Position numbers and translations under genes: made by a program. From Phenylobacterium glaciei (GTDB taxonomy: Bacteria > Pseudomonadota > Alphaproteobacteria > Caulobacterales > Caulobacteraceae): 64,000 bases of DNA. Position 1 is the first letter of the stretch, and the number at the start of each line of letters is the position of its first letter. Positions 8,223-17,915 of this stretch are shown one piece after another. The stretch is taken from NCBI RefSeq assembly GCF_016772415.1, contig NZ_JAGSGD010000001.1:3559501-3623500 (forward strand). The letters are read 5' to 3'. A model generated the notes under the pieces. It had not been told where the DNA came from and ran no database searches. It was given only the letters and a program-made list of their open reading frames with translations.

Positions 8223-9594
8223 CGCGGTTGCGGCCTTCGCCGCCGGCTTGGCCCTCTGCGGGTCCGCGCCGGCGGCCGAGCCCGCCCACGCCAAGAACGT
8301 CATCCTGTTCATCGGCGACGGCATGGGGGTCTCGACCCTGACGGCGGCGCGGATCTACCAGGGTCAGCTGCGCGGGGCCGACGGCGCGTCCAATCGGCTG
8401 AGCTTCGAGCGATTCCCCAACCTGGCTCTGGTGAAGACCTACTCCGCCGACAGCCTGGTCACCGACTCCGCCAACGGCGCCTCGGCCATGATGACGGGCG
8501 TGCGGACCATCAATGGGGCGCTCGGCGTTGACGCCAGCGTCGATCGCGACAGCTGCGCCTCGGCCCTGGCGGCCCGGGTTGAAACCGTGGCCGAACTCGC
8601 CAAGGCCCGGGGCCTCTCGACCGGCGCGGTCAGCACCGCGGCGATCACCGACGCCACCCCGGCGGCCCTCTACGCCCATACCGGCGCAAGGAGTTGGCAG
8701 GGGGATTTCGTCATACCGCCGGAGGCGGCGGCGGCGGGTTGTATCGACATCGCCCGCCAGCTTGTCGAAGCGCCGGAGGCCGTGCGGCTCGATCTGGCCC
8801 TGGGCGGCGGCGCGGAATTCTTCAAGGCCGCCAAGCGTCGGGACGGCCGAGATCTGACCCACGAGTGGGCCGGGCGGCCCGGATCGGTATTCGTCGACAC
8901 CGCTCAGGCCCTGGTTGCCTTGCCGAACGGAACCCGCCGCGTCCTGGGCTTGTTCGCCAGCAACAACATGAGACGCGAAACCGATCGGCCCAGCGACGCG
9001 CCTCGTCTTGCGGACATGACCAAGTCCGCCATCAGCTTCCTGTCGCAGAACCCCAAGGGCTATTTCCTGATGGTCGAGGGCGGCCTGATCGACAAGGCGC
9101 ACCATGTGGGCCTGGCCCACGAGGCCCTGAACGAAACCGTGGAGTTCGACGCCGCCATCGTCCAGGCCCTGGCCATGACGGATCCACGCAACACCCTGAT
9201 CCTCGTCACAGCCGATCACAGCCACGGCCTGACCATCAGCGGGGGCGCGCGAAACAGTCCGATCCTGGGCCTGGTTCCCGACGCGGACGGCAAGCCGAAA
9301 CTGGCGGCCGACGGCAAACCCTACGGCATCCTGAACTACGAAACCGGGCCTGGCGCTCCCGGAGCGGGCGAAACCCGCTTCGATCCCGCCACGAAGGACA
9401 CCCTGGACCCAGCCTACGTCGCCCAGGCGGCCATTCCCATGTCGAGCGCCGCCCACACGGGGGAGGATGTCGCGCTCTACGCCCAAGGACCGGGGGCCGA
9501 ACGCGTCCATGGCCTGATCGACCAGCCCGACATCTTCGAAATCATGCGTCTGGCTCTGGGGCTTCCGGCGCCGAAGCGCCCTGCGCGGCCCTAG
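8188..9594 (+). CDS. Alkaline phosphatase (PhoA family), exported
   Basis: A 468-residue alkaline phosphatase, hydrolysing phosphate monoesters in the periplasm. I chose GTG 8188: GGGAG lies 9 bases upstream and the protein then begins with a signal peptide ending SAPAA. An in-frame ATG at 8110 would put 26 remnant-derived residues before it. Metal and catalytic residues fit the family: Asp44 (FIGDGMG), nucleophile Ser94 in DSANGASAM, VEGGLIDKAHH, and TADHSHG. It lies inside the end of a decayed TonB-receptor gene, so its original promoter may be lost or lie within the remnant. Confidence 0.9.
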   Translation: MSISYGFRRAGSAVAAFAAGLALCGSAPAAEPAHAKNVILFIGDGMGVSTLTAARIYQGQLRGADGASNRLSFERFPNLALVKTYSADSLVTDSANGASAMMTGVRTINGALGVDASVDRDSCASALAARVETVAELAKARGLSTGAVSTAAITDATPAALYAHTGARSWQGDFVIPPEAAAAGCIDIARQLVEAPEAVRLDLALGGGAEFFKAAKRRDGRDLTHEWAGRPGSVFVDTAQALVALPNGTRRVLGLFASNNMRRETDRPSDAPRLADMTKSAISFLSQNPKGYFLMVEGGLIDKAHHVGLAHEALNETVEFDAAIVQALAMTDPRNTLILVTADHSHGLTISGGARNSPILGLVPDADGKPKLAADGKPYGILNYETGPGAPGAGETRFDPATKDTLDPAYVAQAAIPMSSAAHTGEDVALYAQGPGAERVHGLIDQPDIFEIMRLALGLPAPKRPARP

Positions 9595-9612
9595 AGCCCA
9601 CGACCCAGTTCA

Positions 9613-9643
9613 TCCTGGCTGACGTGATCCAAGTCAGCCGGGA
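9613..9643. other. Stem-loop between alkaline phosphatase and pmbA
   Basis: An 11-bp stem (TCCTGGCTGAC / GTCAGCCGGGA, one G-T pair) with a 9-base loop lies just after the alkaline phosphatase stop codon. No T-run follows, so it is not a classical intrinsic terminator. It may protect the 3' end or act as an operator. Confidence 0.4.
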
Positions 9644-9731
9644 CAGGGTCTGGTCCGGCAGGTCGCCGGCGCGGGACGGGGTCTCGTCAAGCGGGCTTGC
9701 CCCCGCCGCTCCACCCGGCCATATCCACGGG

Positions 9732-11063
9732 ATGGAAGAGAGCCTGTTAGCCGATGTCGTCGCCGCCGCCTTGAAGGCTGGCGCGGACGCCGCCGAAGCC
9801 GTTGGCGCCCAGCGCGCCGCCCTTGGGATCAATGTCCGCCTGGGCAAGCTGGAAGAGGTGGAGCGCGAGGAGTCGCGCGACCTCGGCCTGCGGGTGTTCG
9901 TCGGCAAGCAGCAGGCCACCGTCTCCGGCTCCGACGTTTCCGCCGAGGCCCGCGCCAAGCTGGTGGAGCGCGCCGTGGCCATGGCCCGCCTGGCGCCGGA
10001 GGATCCCTATTCCGGCCTGGCGGACGCCAAGCGCCTGGCCCGCGGCCCCTTCCCCGACCTTGATCTCTATGACGGCGCCGAGCCGACACCCGAGCAACTG
10101 GAGGATCGCGCGCGGGCCGCCGAGGACGCCGGCCGCGCCATGCCGCGCATCAGCAATTCCGACGGCGGCTCGGCCTCGACCTCTTCCGGCCAATGGCGGC
10201 TGGTGACGTCGGGCGGCTTCTCCGGCGTGCACCGCGCGTCGAGCTACTCCATCGGGGTCTCGGTGATCGCCAGCGACGGCGACGAGATGGAAGGCGGCTA
10301 TGACGGCCGCACCACCCGCTGGCAGGCCGACCTGCCGACCCCCGAAAGCATCGGCGCCGAGGCCGGCCGCCGAGGCGCCGCCCGCCTGGGCGCCCGCAAG
10401 ATCGCGTCCACCACCGCCCCGGTGATCTTCGAGAACCGCCTGGCAATGTCTCTGATCGGCCCGCTGATCGGCGCCATCTCGGGTCCCGCCATCGCGCGCG
10501 GCAACTCCTTCCTGAAGGACAAGCTGCACAGCCAGGTCTTCTCCAAGGGCATCCACGTCACCGACGACCCGCACAAGGTGCGCGGCCTGGGCTCCTCGCC
10601 CTTCGACGACGAGGGCGTGGCTAACCGCGCCTGGAACATCATCGACGACGGCGTGCTGACCACCTGGCTGATGAACTCCTCCTCGGCACGCCAGCTGGGC
10701 CTGGAGACCACGGGCCACGCCTCGCGCGGCCTAGCCGGTCCGCCCGGCGTCTCGACCACCAACCTCACCCTGCTCCCGGGGACCAAGACCCAGGCCGAAC
10801 TGATGGCCCAGGCCGGGACCGGAGTGCTGATCACCTCGATGTTCGGCCCGTCCCTGAACGGCAACACCGGCGACTGGTCGGTGGGCTGCGCGGGCTTCTG
10901 GTTCGAGGGCGGCGTCCTGGCCTATCCGGTGGCCGAGATCACCGTGGCGGGCAACCTGATCGACATCTATGCCCGCCTGATCCCCGGATCGGACCTGGAA
11001 TTCCGGGGCTCGGCCAATGCGCCGTCGATCCTCGTGGACGGCCTGGCCATCGCCGGGAAATGA
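9732..11063 (+). CDS. pmbA: PmbA/TldE family protein
   Basis: A 443-residue TldD/TldE superfamily member. It lacks the zinc-binding HExxxH of TldD, so it is the TldE (PmbA) partner. In Escherichia coli TldD and TldE form a heterodimeric protease that trims unfolded or modified peptides. Family segments include SIGVSVIAS, SSPFDDEGV and AGNLIDIYARL. Start ATG 9732 was chosen because upstream residues in this frame are antisense-like and overlap the phosphatase. The stop overlaps the next start (ATGA), so the two are translationally coupled. No tldD in the window. Confidence 0.9.
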   Translation: MEESLLADVVAAALKAGADAAEAVGAQRAALGINVRLGKLEEVEREESRDLGLRVFVGKQQATVSGSDVSAEARAKLVERAVAMARLAPEDPYSGLADAKRLARGPFPDLDLYDGAEPTPEQLEDRARAAEDAGRAMPRISNSDGGSASTSSGQWRLVTSGGFSGVHRASSYSIGVSVIASDGDEMEGGYDGRTTRWQADLPTPESIGAEAGRRGAARLGARKIASTTAPVIFENRLAMSLIGPLIGAISGPAIARGNSFLKDKLHSQVFSKGIHVTDDPHKVRGLGSSPFDDEGVANRAWNIIDDGVLTTWLMNSSSARQLGLETTGHASRGLAGPPGVSTTNLTLLPGTKTQAELMAQAGTGVLITSMFGPSLNGNTGDWSVGCAGFWFEGGVLAYPVAEITVAGNLIDIYARLIPGSDLEFRGSANAPSILVDGLAIAGK

Positions 11064-11854
11064 CCGATGCGGACGCCGATCTCGAGCTGATCGTCGCCGC
11101 GGCGGTGGAGGCCGGAAATCTCGCGGTGCGTCTGCGCGACGAGGGCCTGACCGTCGAGATCAAGTCCGACAAGACCCAGGTCACCAACGCCGATCTCGCC
11201 ACCGACGCCCTGCTGACGGAGCGCCTACGGTCCGCGCGACCCGACTATGGCTGGCTGTCGGAGGAGACCGCCGACAATGCCGACCGGCTGGCCAAGCGCC
11301 GGCTGTTCGTGGTGGACCCCATCGACGGCACCCGGGCCTTCATCCGCGACCGGCCCTGGTGGTCGGTGTCCATCGCCGTGGTGGAGGACGGCCTGCCGAT
11401 CGCCGGCGTGGTCTTCGCCCCCGATGTCGAGGAGACCTACACCGCCATCGCCGGTCAGGGCGCCAAGCTCAATGACGCCGGTATCCGCGCCAGCGACTGC
11501 GGCCTGGTGGAGGGCTGCGGCATGATCGGCGACGAGCGGATGTTCGGCCATCCCGCCTGGCCGGAGCCCTGGCCCGCCATGCGGATCGAGGCCCGCAACT
11601 CCACGGCCTATCGCATGTGCCTGGTGGCCGCTGGCTCCTTCGATGCGGCCATCGCCATCGTGCGCAAGAGCGACTGGGACCTGGCCGCCGCCGACCTGAT
11701 CGCCCGCGAGGCCGGCGCCTATTGCGGCGACCACCTGGGCCAGGCCTTCGCCTACAACCGTGCAGATCCCTCGCAACCGAGCCTTGTCTGCGCGGCGCCG
11801 CGATTGGCGCCATTGATCCTTAACCGTGTCGGGCATATCGCCTTGAGGAATTGA
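11060..11854 (+). CDS. Inositol monophosphatase family (CysQ-like) phosphatase
   Basis: A 264-residue magnesium- and lithium-type phosphatase fold. Metal-binding motifs: SEET (67-70), DPIDGT (86-91) and a C-terminal WDLAAADLIAREAG. The family includes inositol monophosphatase, CysQ (adenosine 3',5'-bisphosphate nucleotidase) and histidinol phosphatase. The coding context does not decide the substrate; a CysQ- or HisN-like role is most likely. It overlaps pmbA by 4 bases and is followed by a DUF4170 gene. Confidence 0.87.
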   Translation: MTDADADLELIVAAAVEAGNLAVRLRDEGLTVEIKSDKTQVTNADLATDALLTERLRSARPDYGWLSEETADNADRLAKRRLFVVDPIDGTRAFIRDRPWWSVSIAVVEDGLPIAGVVFAPDVEETYTAIAGQGAKLNDAGIRASDCGLVEGCGMIGDERMFGHPAWPEPWPAMRIEARNSTAYRMCLVAAGSFDAAIAIVRKSDWDLAAADLIAREAGAYCGDHLGQAFAYNRADPSQPSLVCAAPRLAPLILNRVGHIALRN

Positions 11855-11876
11855 TTCACTTCGGAAAACCTCAACA

Positions 11877-12116
11877 ATGCCCGACAAGCAGCTCCTGCAC
11901 CTCGTCATCGGCGGCGAACTTGAAGACCTTGAGCACAACACCTTCCGCGACCTGACAAAGGTCGACCTGGTTGGGGCCTACGCCAGTCACGCCGAGGCGG
12001 TCGCCGCCTGGCGGACCAAGGCCCAGTCGACGGTCGACAACGCCTTGATGCGCTACTTCATCATCCATGCCCACAAACTGCTCGACCCCGACAAGGACGA
12101 TCACCACGAACACTGA
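11877..12116 (+). CDS. DUF4170 small protein
   Basis: A 79-residue soluble protein matching the alphaproteobacterial DUF4170 pattern: LHLVIGGELEDL, then VDLVGAYASHAEAVAAW, with a His/Asp-rich tail. Function unknown. It lies 22 bases after the phosphatase gene and is probably in the same operon. Confidence 0.8.
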   Translation: MPDKQLLHLVIGGELEDLEHNTFRDLTKVDLVGAYASHAEAVAAWRTKAQSTVDNALMRYFIIHAHKLLDPDKDDHHEH

Positions 12117-12197
12117 GGCGAGGAACGCTCTCGTCTACGGCGAGGCGTCTGGCTCGCGGCCCGCGCATGCCGTAACCTGCGCGACCAGGGCTATGGG

Positions 12198-13265
12198 ATG
12201 AGCAAGATGAGCGGCGAGAGTTCCGATCCGGCGCCCGACCGCGCACGCCATGAGCTGGGTCAGATCTCGGAGTCGGACTATATCAACCCGACGCCTGAGC
12301 GGCAGGCCGAGCTCAGCGCCGAGATCGACCGCTATTACAACACGCCGCTGGATATGTTCCCGTTCTCGGAACATGCGCGCAAGCCCGACCGCTTCTACGA
12401 CTTCTACGAGGCCAGCATCGATGAGCGGTTCCCGGGCGACCGGGACATCCGCAATGTGATCAGCCGCTACACCCGCGCTTTCTTCGGCTCCCTGGTGGGC
12501 TATGTGGCCGCCAAACGGGTGCTGTTTGCGCTCGCCCTGGCCGGCCTCTGGCTGCTGGCGGTCGAGGGCCCGGTCATCGTCGGCGGCATGGGCGTCGCGG
12601 GCCTCGGCCAGATCGCCGCCATCCTCGTGGCCATGCTGCTGATCCTTCCGGTGTTCGCGGGGATCAATGCGCTGGTGTTCCAGCAGTACCGGATCAGCCT
12701 GGAGAACCGCAGCTACGAGCTGTCGCGCCTGATCGTCCAGCGCACGCGGGAACTGCAGAACCTCTACACCACCCTGCGCGCCCTCCCCGATCAGGAGGAG
12801 ACCCGCCACGTCAACGCCGGCAAGGCTTGGGGCGCACGCTCGGCCTACCTGGTGCGGCTGATGATGTGGGTGGCCCAGCGCATGGAATATCTGGAAAAGT
12901 TCATCCAGGTGGAGATGTGGCGGGTGCGCCGCGAACGCTACTGGATCAACTGGGCCGGCGGCTTCCTGGTGGTGCTGATCCTGGGAACCTGGGCCGCCCT
13001 GCTGCTGATCCAGACCGGCAGCCCCATGCCCGCCGCCCCCTGGGCCTTCCGCCTGTTCGAGGGCCTGGCCGTGGTCCTGGGCCTCGGCCTGTCCTGGGCC
13101 ACCTATCACTTCTGGAAGACGCCCCTGAACCTTGCCCGCGACAAGCTGGGGTCCGAGGCCTGGATCCGCTACGCGACGCTCGATCTGGACAACACCATCG
13201 GCGACCAGATCAGCCGCGATAAGGAGCGGCTGGTGGAATATCTGAACCTCAACAAGGGCCGCTGA
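12198..13265 (+). CDS. Hypothetical four-segment membrane protein
   Basis: A 355-residue protein I do not recognise. It has a polar N-terminal 100 residues, two membrane segments (about 107-123 and 137-160), a charged 90-residue middle region rich in Arg and Glu with helical character, two further segments (about 253-272 and 287-305), and a soluble tail. The two hairpins around a long charged loop suggest both termini and the loop are cytoplasmic. ATG 12207 is an alternative start. No linkage gives a function. Confidence 0.75.
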   Translation: MSKMSGESSDPAPDRARHELGQISESDYINPTPERQAELSAEIDRYYNTPLDMFPFSEHARKPDRFYDFYEASIDERFPGDRDIRNVISRYTRAFFGSLVGYVAAKRVLFALALAGLWLLAVEGPVIVGGMGVAGLGQIAAILVAMLLILPVFAGINALVFQQYRISLENRSYELSRLIVQRTRELQNLYTTLRALPDQEETRHVNAGKAWGARSAYLVRLMMWVAQRMEYLEKFIQVEMWRVRRERYWINWAGGFLVVLILGTWAALLLIQTGSPMPAAPWAFRLFEGLAVVLGLGLSWATYHFWKTPLNLARDKLGSEAWIRYATLDLDNTIGDQISRDKERLVEYLNLNKGR

Positions 13266-13268
13266 GGC

Positions 13269-13934
13269 CTATTCCCGCTTCAGCACGCCCTCGGTGAGCA
13301 GGCGGCCCCACATCTGGCTGCGGAAGTCGGCCTTGATCGCGGCCTCGTCATAGGCGGGGCTGTCGACCCATTCCAGGAAGCTCTGGCCGGCCGGCTCGCC
13401 CTGCGCCAGGTAGCGCTCGAAGGTGTAGTCCAGCACCCCGGTCTTGCCCTGCTTGATGTGCAGGTACTTGAGCGACAGCTGTTCCAGGGCCTCGCGGATC
13501 GTCTTGCCCTGCCGGAAGTGCATGTAGAAGACGCTCATGATCCCGGCCCGGTCCGCGCCCGACTTGCAGTGCATCAGGGCCGGATATTCGATGGTCTCGA
13601 ACAGCGCCTGGGCGCCATGGACGCGCGCCCGGCTGGGGACCTCACGGCTGGTGATGGTGAAGTCCACCATGGTCAGGCCCAGCCGCTGGCAGGCGTCCTT
13701 CTCCAGGGCATGGAAGCTGGCGTCGAACCCGCCGCGCAGGTTGACGATGGTCTTCACGCCGCGGCGCTTCCACTCGGCGAGTTGGAAGGGCCAGGGCTGG
13801 TTGGTGCGCACCAGCTCGTCGCTGATCCAGTGGGCGTTGGAGAAGCCCAGCCGCAGATAGGCGTGGTCGTTCCACAGATAGTTCAGCGTGGTCGACAGCC
13901 GCCCGCCGGGCGTGGAGAGATCGAAATCGGCCAA
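13269..13934 (-). CDS. Protein tyrosine phosphatase-like protein
   Basis: A 221-residue protein with the cysteine phosphatase loop HCKSGADR (122-129; nucleophile Cys123, phosphate-binding Arg129). The preceding VNLRGGFD and following helix match the dual-specificity/tyrosine phosphatase fold (a DSP-like group common in Proteobacteria). Substrate unknown; may act on tyrosine-phosphorylated proteins or phosphoinositides. It converges with the membrane protein gene (3-base gap). Confidence 0.82.
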   Translation of the reverse strand: MADFDLSTPGGRLSTTLNYLWNDHAYLRLGFSNAHWISDELVRTNQPWPFQLAEWKRRGVKTIVNLRGGFDASFHALEKDACQRLGLTMVDFTITSREVPSRARVHGAQALFETIEYPALMHCKSGADRAGIMSVFYMHFRQGKTIREALEQLSLKYLHIKQGKTGVLDYTFERYLAQGEPAGQSFLEWVDSPAYDEAAIKADFRSQMWGRLLTEGVLKRE

Positions 13935-14006
13935 GGGGGGCTCCGGGTGTTCGGCCCCTAACTAGGACGTGACGCCGCCAAACGGAAGCGCGGCGGCTGG
14001 TCCCAC

Positions 14007-14351
14007 CTATTGCAGCAGGGTGAGCGTATTGCCGGCCGGGTCCTTGAAGTGGGCCAGGATCCCGCCCCAGGGCATCTTTTCCGGGGGCCCCACGAACGGC
14101 ACGCCCTTGGCCTTCAGGGCCTCGTAGGTCGCCTGGATATCGTCCACCTGGATCGAGGTCCCAACGAAGCGGCCCACCAGGTTCTCGCCCTCGTGGCTCC
14201 CATCATCGCGCTCGACGATCAGGTCGATCCCAAGGTCGTAGCCGACGGCCATCTCCATGTCCCACTTGGCTGTCAGACTCAGGGTCTCTCCATAGAACCG
14301 CTTGGCTGCAGCCATGTCATCGACCCAGATTCGCAGTCCGTAGATCTTCAC
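14007..14351 (-). CDS. VOC superfamily protein
   Basis: A glyoxalase-like domain of 114 residues starting KIYGLRIWVDDMAAAKRFY and ending FKDPAGNTLTLL. GTG 14351 is preferred: GAGGGAG lies 8 bases upstream and the VOC fold begins at once. ATG 14372 would add seven residues, and a further upstream start at 14495 would run into the divergent gene's leader. Substrate unknown. Divergent from the ABC exporter gene with 88 bases between. Confidence 0.8.
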   Translation of the reverse strand: MKIYGLRIWVDDMAAAKRFYGETLSLTAKWDMEMAVGYDLGIDLIVERDDGSHEGENLVGRFVGTSIQVDDIQATYEALKAKGVPFVGPPEKMPWGGILAHFKDPAGNTLTLLQ

Positions 14352-14439
14352 GTGGCCCACTCCCTCAACCATGCGGCGCCACATCTTAGCGCATCGCCGG
14401 AAGCTTGACTTCCCGCCCCTGACAGCCGACCCCAGGACG

Positions 14440-16215
14440 ATGACCGGCCCCACCCCCGAGCCCGAGCTTTCGGCCCGCGCCCTGATCGCGCGCATCGCAG
14501 GGGTCTATATGCGGCCTCGCTGGAAGGCCTGGACCTGCGCCATGCTGGCGGCCATCGCCGTGGCGGTGCTGTCGGCCAAGCTTGTTCAGATCTTCGAGCC
14601 GGCCATCAACGACCTGCTGGTGAACCATAAGCCCGGCGCCCTGGTGATGGTGCCGCTGACCATCGGCGCCCTGGCCATCGGCCGGGCCCTGGCCCAGGTG
14701 ATCCAGGCCTCCCTGGTCAACCAGATCGGCAACGCCGTGGTGGGCGACGTCCAGGTGCAGCTGTTCGGCAAGCTGGTCCGCGCAGACCTGGCCCACCTGC
14801 GCACGCAGCATTCCGGAGCCTATGTCTCCTCGGTGCTCTACGACGCCAGCCTGATCCGCGAGGCGGCGACCTCGGGCGTGATCAACTATACCCAGCACGC
14901 CCTGACGGTGATCGGCGCCGTCACCGTGATGGTCTCCAACGACCTGCTGCTGTCGCTGACCCTGGTCGCCGCCGCCCCCATCACCGCCTTCATCATGCGC
15001 CGGTTCTCCAAGAAGACCTCGAAAGCCGCCAAGGGCGCCATGGCCGAGACCTCGGCGCTGTCGACCGCCATCATGGAGAGCCTGGACGGGGTGCGGGTGG
15101 TGAAGATCGAGAACCGCGAATCCTACGAGGAAGCCCGGGTCGCCGAGGTGGTGCAGCGCCGGCAGAAGCACCTGGTGAAGGGCGCCAATGCGCGGGCCCG
15201 CGCCGCGCCGGCCACCGAACTGGTCATGACCCTGATCACGGCGGCGGTCATCGCCTATGCCGGCTGGCGCTCGCAATCGGGCGCCATGAACGTCGGAGCC
15301 TTCATGGCCTTCATCCTGGCGCTCGGCCTCGCCTCCCAGTCCCTGCGCCAGCTTTCCAACCTGGCCACCGTGATGGCCGAGGGGATGAGCGCCGCGCGCC
15401 GCCTGTTCGCCGCCCTGGATGTCGAGCCCGAGGTGCGCGAGCAGCCGGGCGCCGCGCCGCTGGCGCGCGGCGAGACCACCATCGCCTTCGAGAACGTCGG
15501 CTTCGCCTATGCCGGCGGCCCGCCCACCCTGAGGGACGTGACCCTGGAGGTTCATCGCGGTGAGACCGTCGCCCTGGTGGGCCCCTCCGGCGGTGGCAAG
15601 ACCACGATCCTGAACCTGATCCCGCGCTTCTATGACGCCACCGCCGGACGGGTGACCATCGACGGGACCGACATCCGCGATGTGACGCTGGCCTCCCTGC
15701 GCGACCAGATCGCGCTCGTCACCCAGGAACCCTTCCTATTCGACGACAGTATCCGCGCCAACATCGCCTATGCGCGTCCCGCCGCCAGCCAGGACGAGAT
15801 CGAGACCGCCGCCCGCGCCGCCGCCGCCCACGACTTCATCCTGTCCCTGCCCGCCGGCTACGACACCCTGGTGGGAGAGGCCGGGGCCCGGCTGTCGGGC
15901 GGCCAGCGGCAGCGGATCGCCATTGCGCGGGCCTTCCTGAAGGACGCCCCCATCCTGCTGCTGGACGAGGCCACCAGCGCCCTGGACACCGAGAGCGAGG
16001 CCCAGGTCCAGGCCGCGCTCGCCCGCCTGATGGCCGGCCGCACCACCATCCTCATCGCCCACCGCCTGTCGACCGTGCGCGGCGCCGACCGCATCTATGT
16101 GATCGACCGGGGCCAGGTGGTGGAGACCGGCGACCACGACGCCCTGATCAAGAAGCGCGGCCTCTATGCCCGCCTGGCCCGCAGCCAGGACCTCGAGGCC
16201 GAGACCGCGGCGTGA
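14440..16215 (+). CDS. ABC exporter, MsbA-type (membrane plus ATPase domain)
   Basis: A 591-residue half-transporter with six membrane segments in the first 300 residues and a C-terminal ATPase. The ATPase shows Walker A GPSGGGKTT from residue 382, signature LSGGQRQR and Walker B ILLLDEATS. Position at the head of an operon with a lipid acyltransferase, waaA and lpxK argues for lipid A/LPS-core flipping, as for MsbA. ATG 14440 was chosen because the upstream extension is not fold-like and runs into the divergent promoter region. The stop overlaps the next start by 4 bases. Confidence 0.88.
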   Translation: MTGPTPEPELSARALIARIAGVYMRPRWKAWTCAMLAAIAVAVLSAKLVQIFEPAINDLLVNHKPGALVMVPLTIGALAIGRALAQVIQASLVNQIGNAVVGDVQVQLFGKLVRADLAHLRTQHSGAYVSSVLYDASLIREAATSGVINYTQHALTVIGAVTVMVSNDLLLSLTLVAAAPITAFIMRRFSKKTSKAAKGAMAETSALSTAIMESLDGVRVVKIENRESYEEARVAEVVQRRQKHLVKGANARARAAPATELVMTLITAAVIAYAGWRSQSGAMNVGAFMAFILALGLASQSLRQLSNLATVMAEGMSAARRLFAALDVEPEVREQPGAAPLARGETTIAFENVGFAYAGGPPTLRDVTLEVHRGETVALVGPSGGGKTTILNLIPRFYDATAGRVTIDGTDIRDVTLASLRDQIALVTQEPFLFDDSIRANIAYARPAASQDEIETAARAAAAHDFILSLPAGYDTLVGEAGARLSGGQRQRIAIARAFLKDAPILLLDEATSALDTESEAQVQAALARLMAGRTTILIAHRLSTVRGADRIYVIDRGQVVETGDHDALIKKRGLYARLARSQDLEAETAA

Positions 16216-16913
16216 AGAAGTTCATCCGCCGCCCGGCCGTGCAGGCCTTCCTGGGCTGGGTCCTGGCCGGCTACATGAGCCTGATCCGCCACAGCGTCCG
16301 CTGGCGGCACGAAGGCCTGGAGAGCGCCAACGCCGTGCTCACCGCCGAGCCGGGGGTCATAGCCCTGCTCTGGCACGGCCGCATCCCGGTGGCGCTGACG
16401 GTGGCGCCGGTGCTGAAACAGGCCAAGCTGGCCCACTGCCTGGTGTCGCCCTCCGCCGACGGCGAGTTCTTCGCCCAGGCCATGGCCCACAACGGCTTCC
16501 CCTCCATCCGCGCCTCCTCGGCCAAGAAGGGCGACTCGGCCAAGGCCCGCGCCGTGGTCGCCGCCTTCCGCGAGGCAATGGCCTGGGTGAAGGGCGGCGG
16601 GGTGCTGATCGTCACCCCTGACGGCCCGCGCGGTCCCAACGAGGTTATGGCCCCTGGCGCCCTGCAGATCGCCAAGCGGACGGGCGCGCCGGTGCTGCTG
16701 GTGGGCCTGGCCGCCTCCCCCGCCGCACGGCTGGGCAGCTGGGACACCGCCATGGTCGCCACCCCCTTCGGCAAGGGCTCCGCGATCTGGGAAGGCCCCT
16801 ACTACGTGCCGGCCGACGCCGACGACGCGGCTATCGAGGCCCTCACCGCCGATTGGGCGGCCAGACTTTCGGCCGCCACCCGAAAGGCCGAAGGACTCGT
16901 GGCGGGCGATTGA
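16212..16913 (+). CDS. DUF374 lysophospholipid acyltransferase-like protein
   Basis: A 233-residue DUF374 protein of the acyltransferase superfamily. LLWHGRIPVAL carries the H-containing active-site region; later TPDGPRGPNEVM is the family hallmark (KxGxxxxxDGPxGP type). The gene starts at GTG inside the stop of the ABC exporter. The setting between an MsbA-like exporter and waaA suggests a role in acylating lipid A or a precursor, by inference only. Confidence 0.85.
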   Translation: MKKFIRRPAVQAFLGWVLAGYMSLIRHSVRWRHEGLESANAVLTAEPGVIALLWHGRIPVALTVAPVLKQAKLAHCLVSPSADGEFFAQAMAHNGFPSIRASSAKKGDSAKARAVVAAFREAMAWVKGGGVLIVTPDGPRGPNEVMAPGALQIAKRTGAPVLLVGLAASPAARLGSWDTAMVATPFGKGSAIWEGPYYVPADADDAAIEALTADWAARLSAATRKAEGLVAGD

Positions 16914-16943
16914 TCCGGCGCGCTCCCGGTGAGACATAGGGTC

Positions 16944-17915
16944 ATGGCCCATCACAATCACGATCACCACGACCACGATCATGATCACGCCCATCACGAT
17001 CATGGGGCGCACAGCCATGCGCACGGCGGCCACAGCCATGCGCCGAAGGATTTCGGCCGCGCCTTCGCCATCGGGGTGGCGCTGAACTTCGGCTTCGTCC
17101 TGGCCGAGGTCGGCGCGGGCCTGTGGTCGGGGTCCCTGGCCTTGCTGGCCGACGCCGGCCACAACCTGTCGGACGTGCTGAGCCTGCTGCTGGCCTGGGG
17201 CGCGACGGTGCTCGCCCGCCGGGCGCCCAGCGCCAACCGCACCTACGGCCTGCGCAAGGCCACCATCCTGGCCTCCCTGGCCAACGCCGTCCTGCTGTTG
17301 GTGGCGGTCGGCGTGATCGGCACAGAGGCGGTCCGCCGCTTCGCCGAGCCCGCCGACGTCGCCACCCTGCCGGTGATGATCGTCGCCGCGGTGGGCGTGG
17401 TCATCAACACCGCCACGGCCCTGATGTTCATGCGCGGCCACGACGACCTCAATGTCCGCGGCGCCTTCCTGCACATGGCCAGCGACGCCGCCGTCAGCCT
17501 GGCCGTGGTGATCGGCGCCGGCGTCATGGCCCTGACGGGCCTGGGGTGGATCGACCCGGCGCTGAGCCTGGCCATCGCGGCCGTCATCGTGCTCGGCACC
17601 TGGGGGCTGCTGAAGGACTCGGTGAACCTGGCCCTCGACGCCGCCCCCAAGGGGATCGATGTCGGCCAGGTGCGGTCCTGGCTGAACGCCCTGCCCGGCG
17701 TCACCGATGTCCATGACCTGCACGTCTGGGCCATGAGCACCACCGAGACGGCCATGACCGCCCACGTGACCCGGCCCGAAAACCCCGACTGCGACGCCTT
17801 CCTGCACGCCGCCTGCGAGGGCCTGGAAAAGACGTTCAAGATCGGCCACTGCACCCTGCAGGTGGAGACCGGCGGGGCGGAGCTCTGCCGGCTCTCGCCC
17901 GCGGAAGCCGTGTGA
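16944..17915 (+). CDS. Cation diffusion facilitator (CzcD/ZitB-like zinc efflux)
   Basis: A 323-residue CDF transporter. It opens with a His/Asp-rich metal-binding tail (MAHHNHDHHDHDHD...) of about 35 residues. Six membrane segments follow, with the metal-site pairs in LLADAGHNLSD and HMASDAAVS, then a cytoplasmic C-terminal domain (GVTDVHDLHVWAM). It exports Zn2+ or related ions in exchange for protons. ATG 16944 is preferred over GTG 16929. It ends overlapping the GTG of waaA, placing a metal exporter inside an LPS operon. Confidence 0.9.
   Translation: MAHHNHDHHDHDHDHAHHDHGAHSHAHGGHSHAPKDFGRAFAIGVALNFGFVLAEVGAGLWSGSLALLADAGHNLSDVLSLLLAWGATVLARRAPSANRTYGLRKATILASLANAVLLLVAVGVIGTEAVRRFAEPADVATLPVMIVAAVGVVINTATALMFMRGHDDLNVRGAFLHMASDAAVSLAVVIGAGVMALTGLGWIDPALSLAIAAVIVLGTWGLLKDSVNLALDAAPKGIDVGQVRSWLNALPGVTDVHDLHVWAMSTTETAMTAHVTRPENPDCDAFLHAACEGLEKTFKIGHCTLQVETGGAELCRLSPAEAV

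Noticed and set aside
8694-9731. N-terminal extension of PmbA through the phosphatase gene
   Set aside because: The frame is out of phase inside the alkaline phosphatase and Arg/Gly/Pro-rich; PmbA begins normally at 9732.
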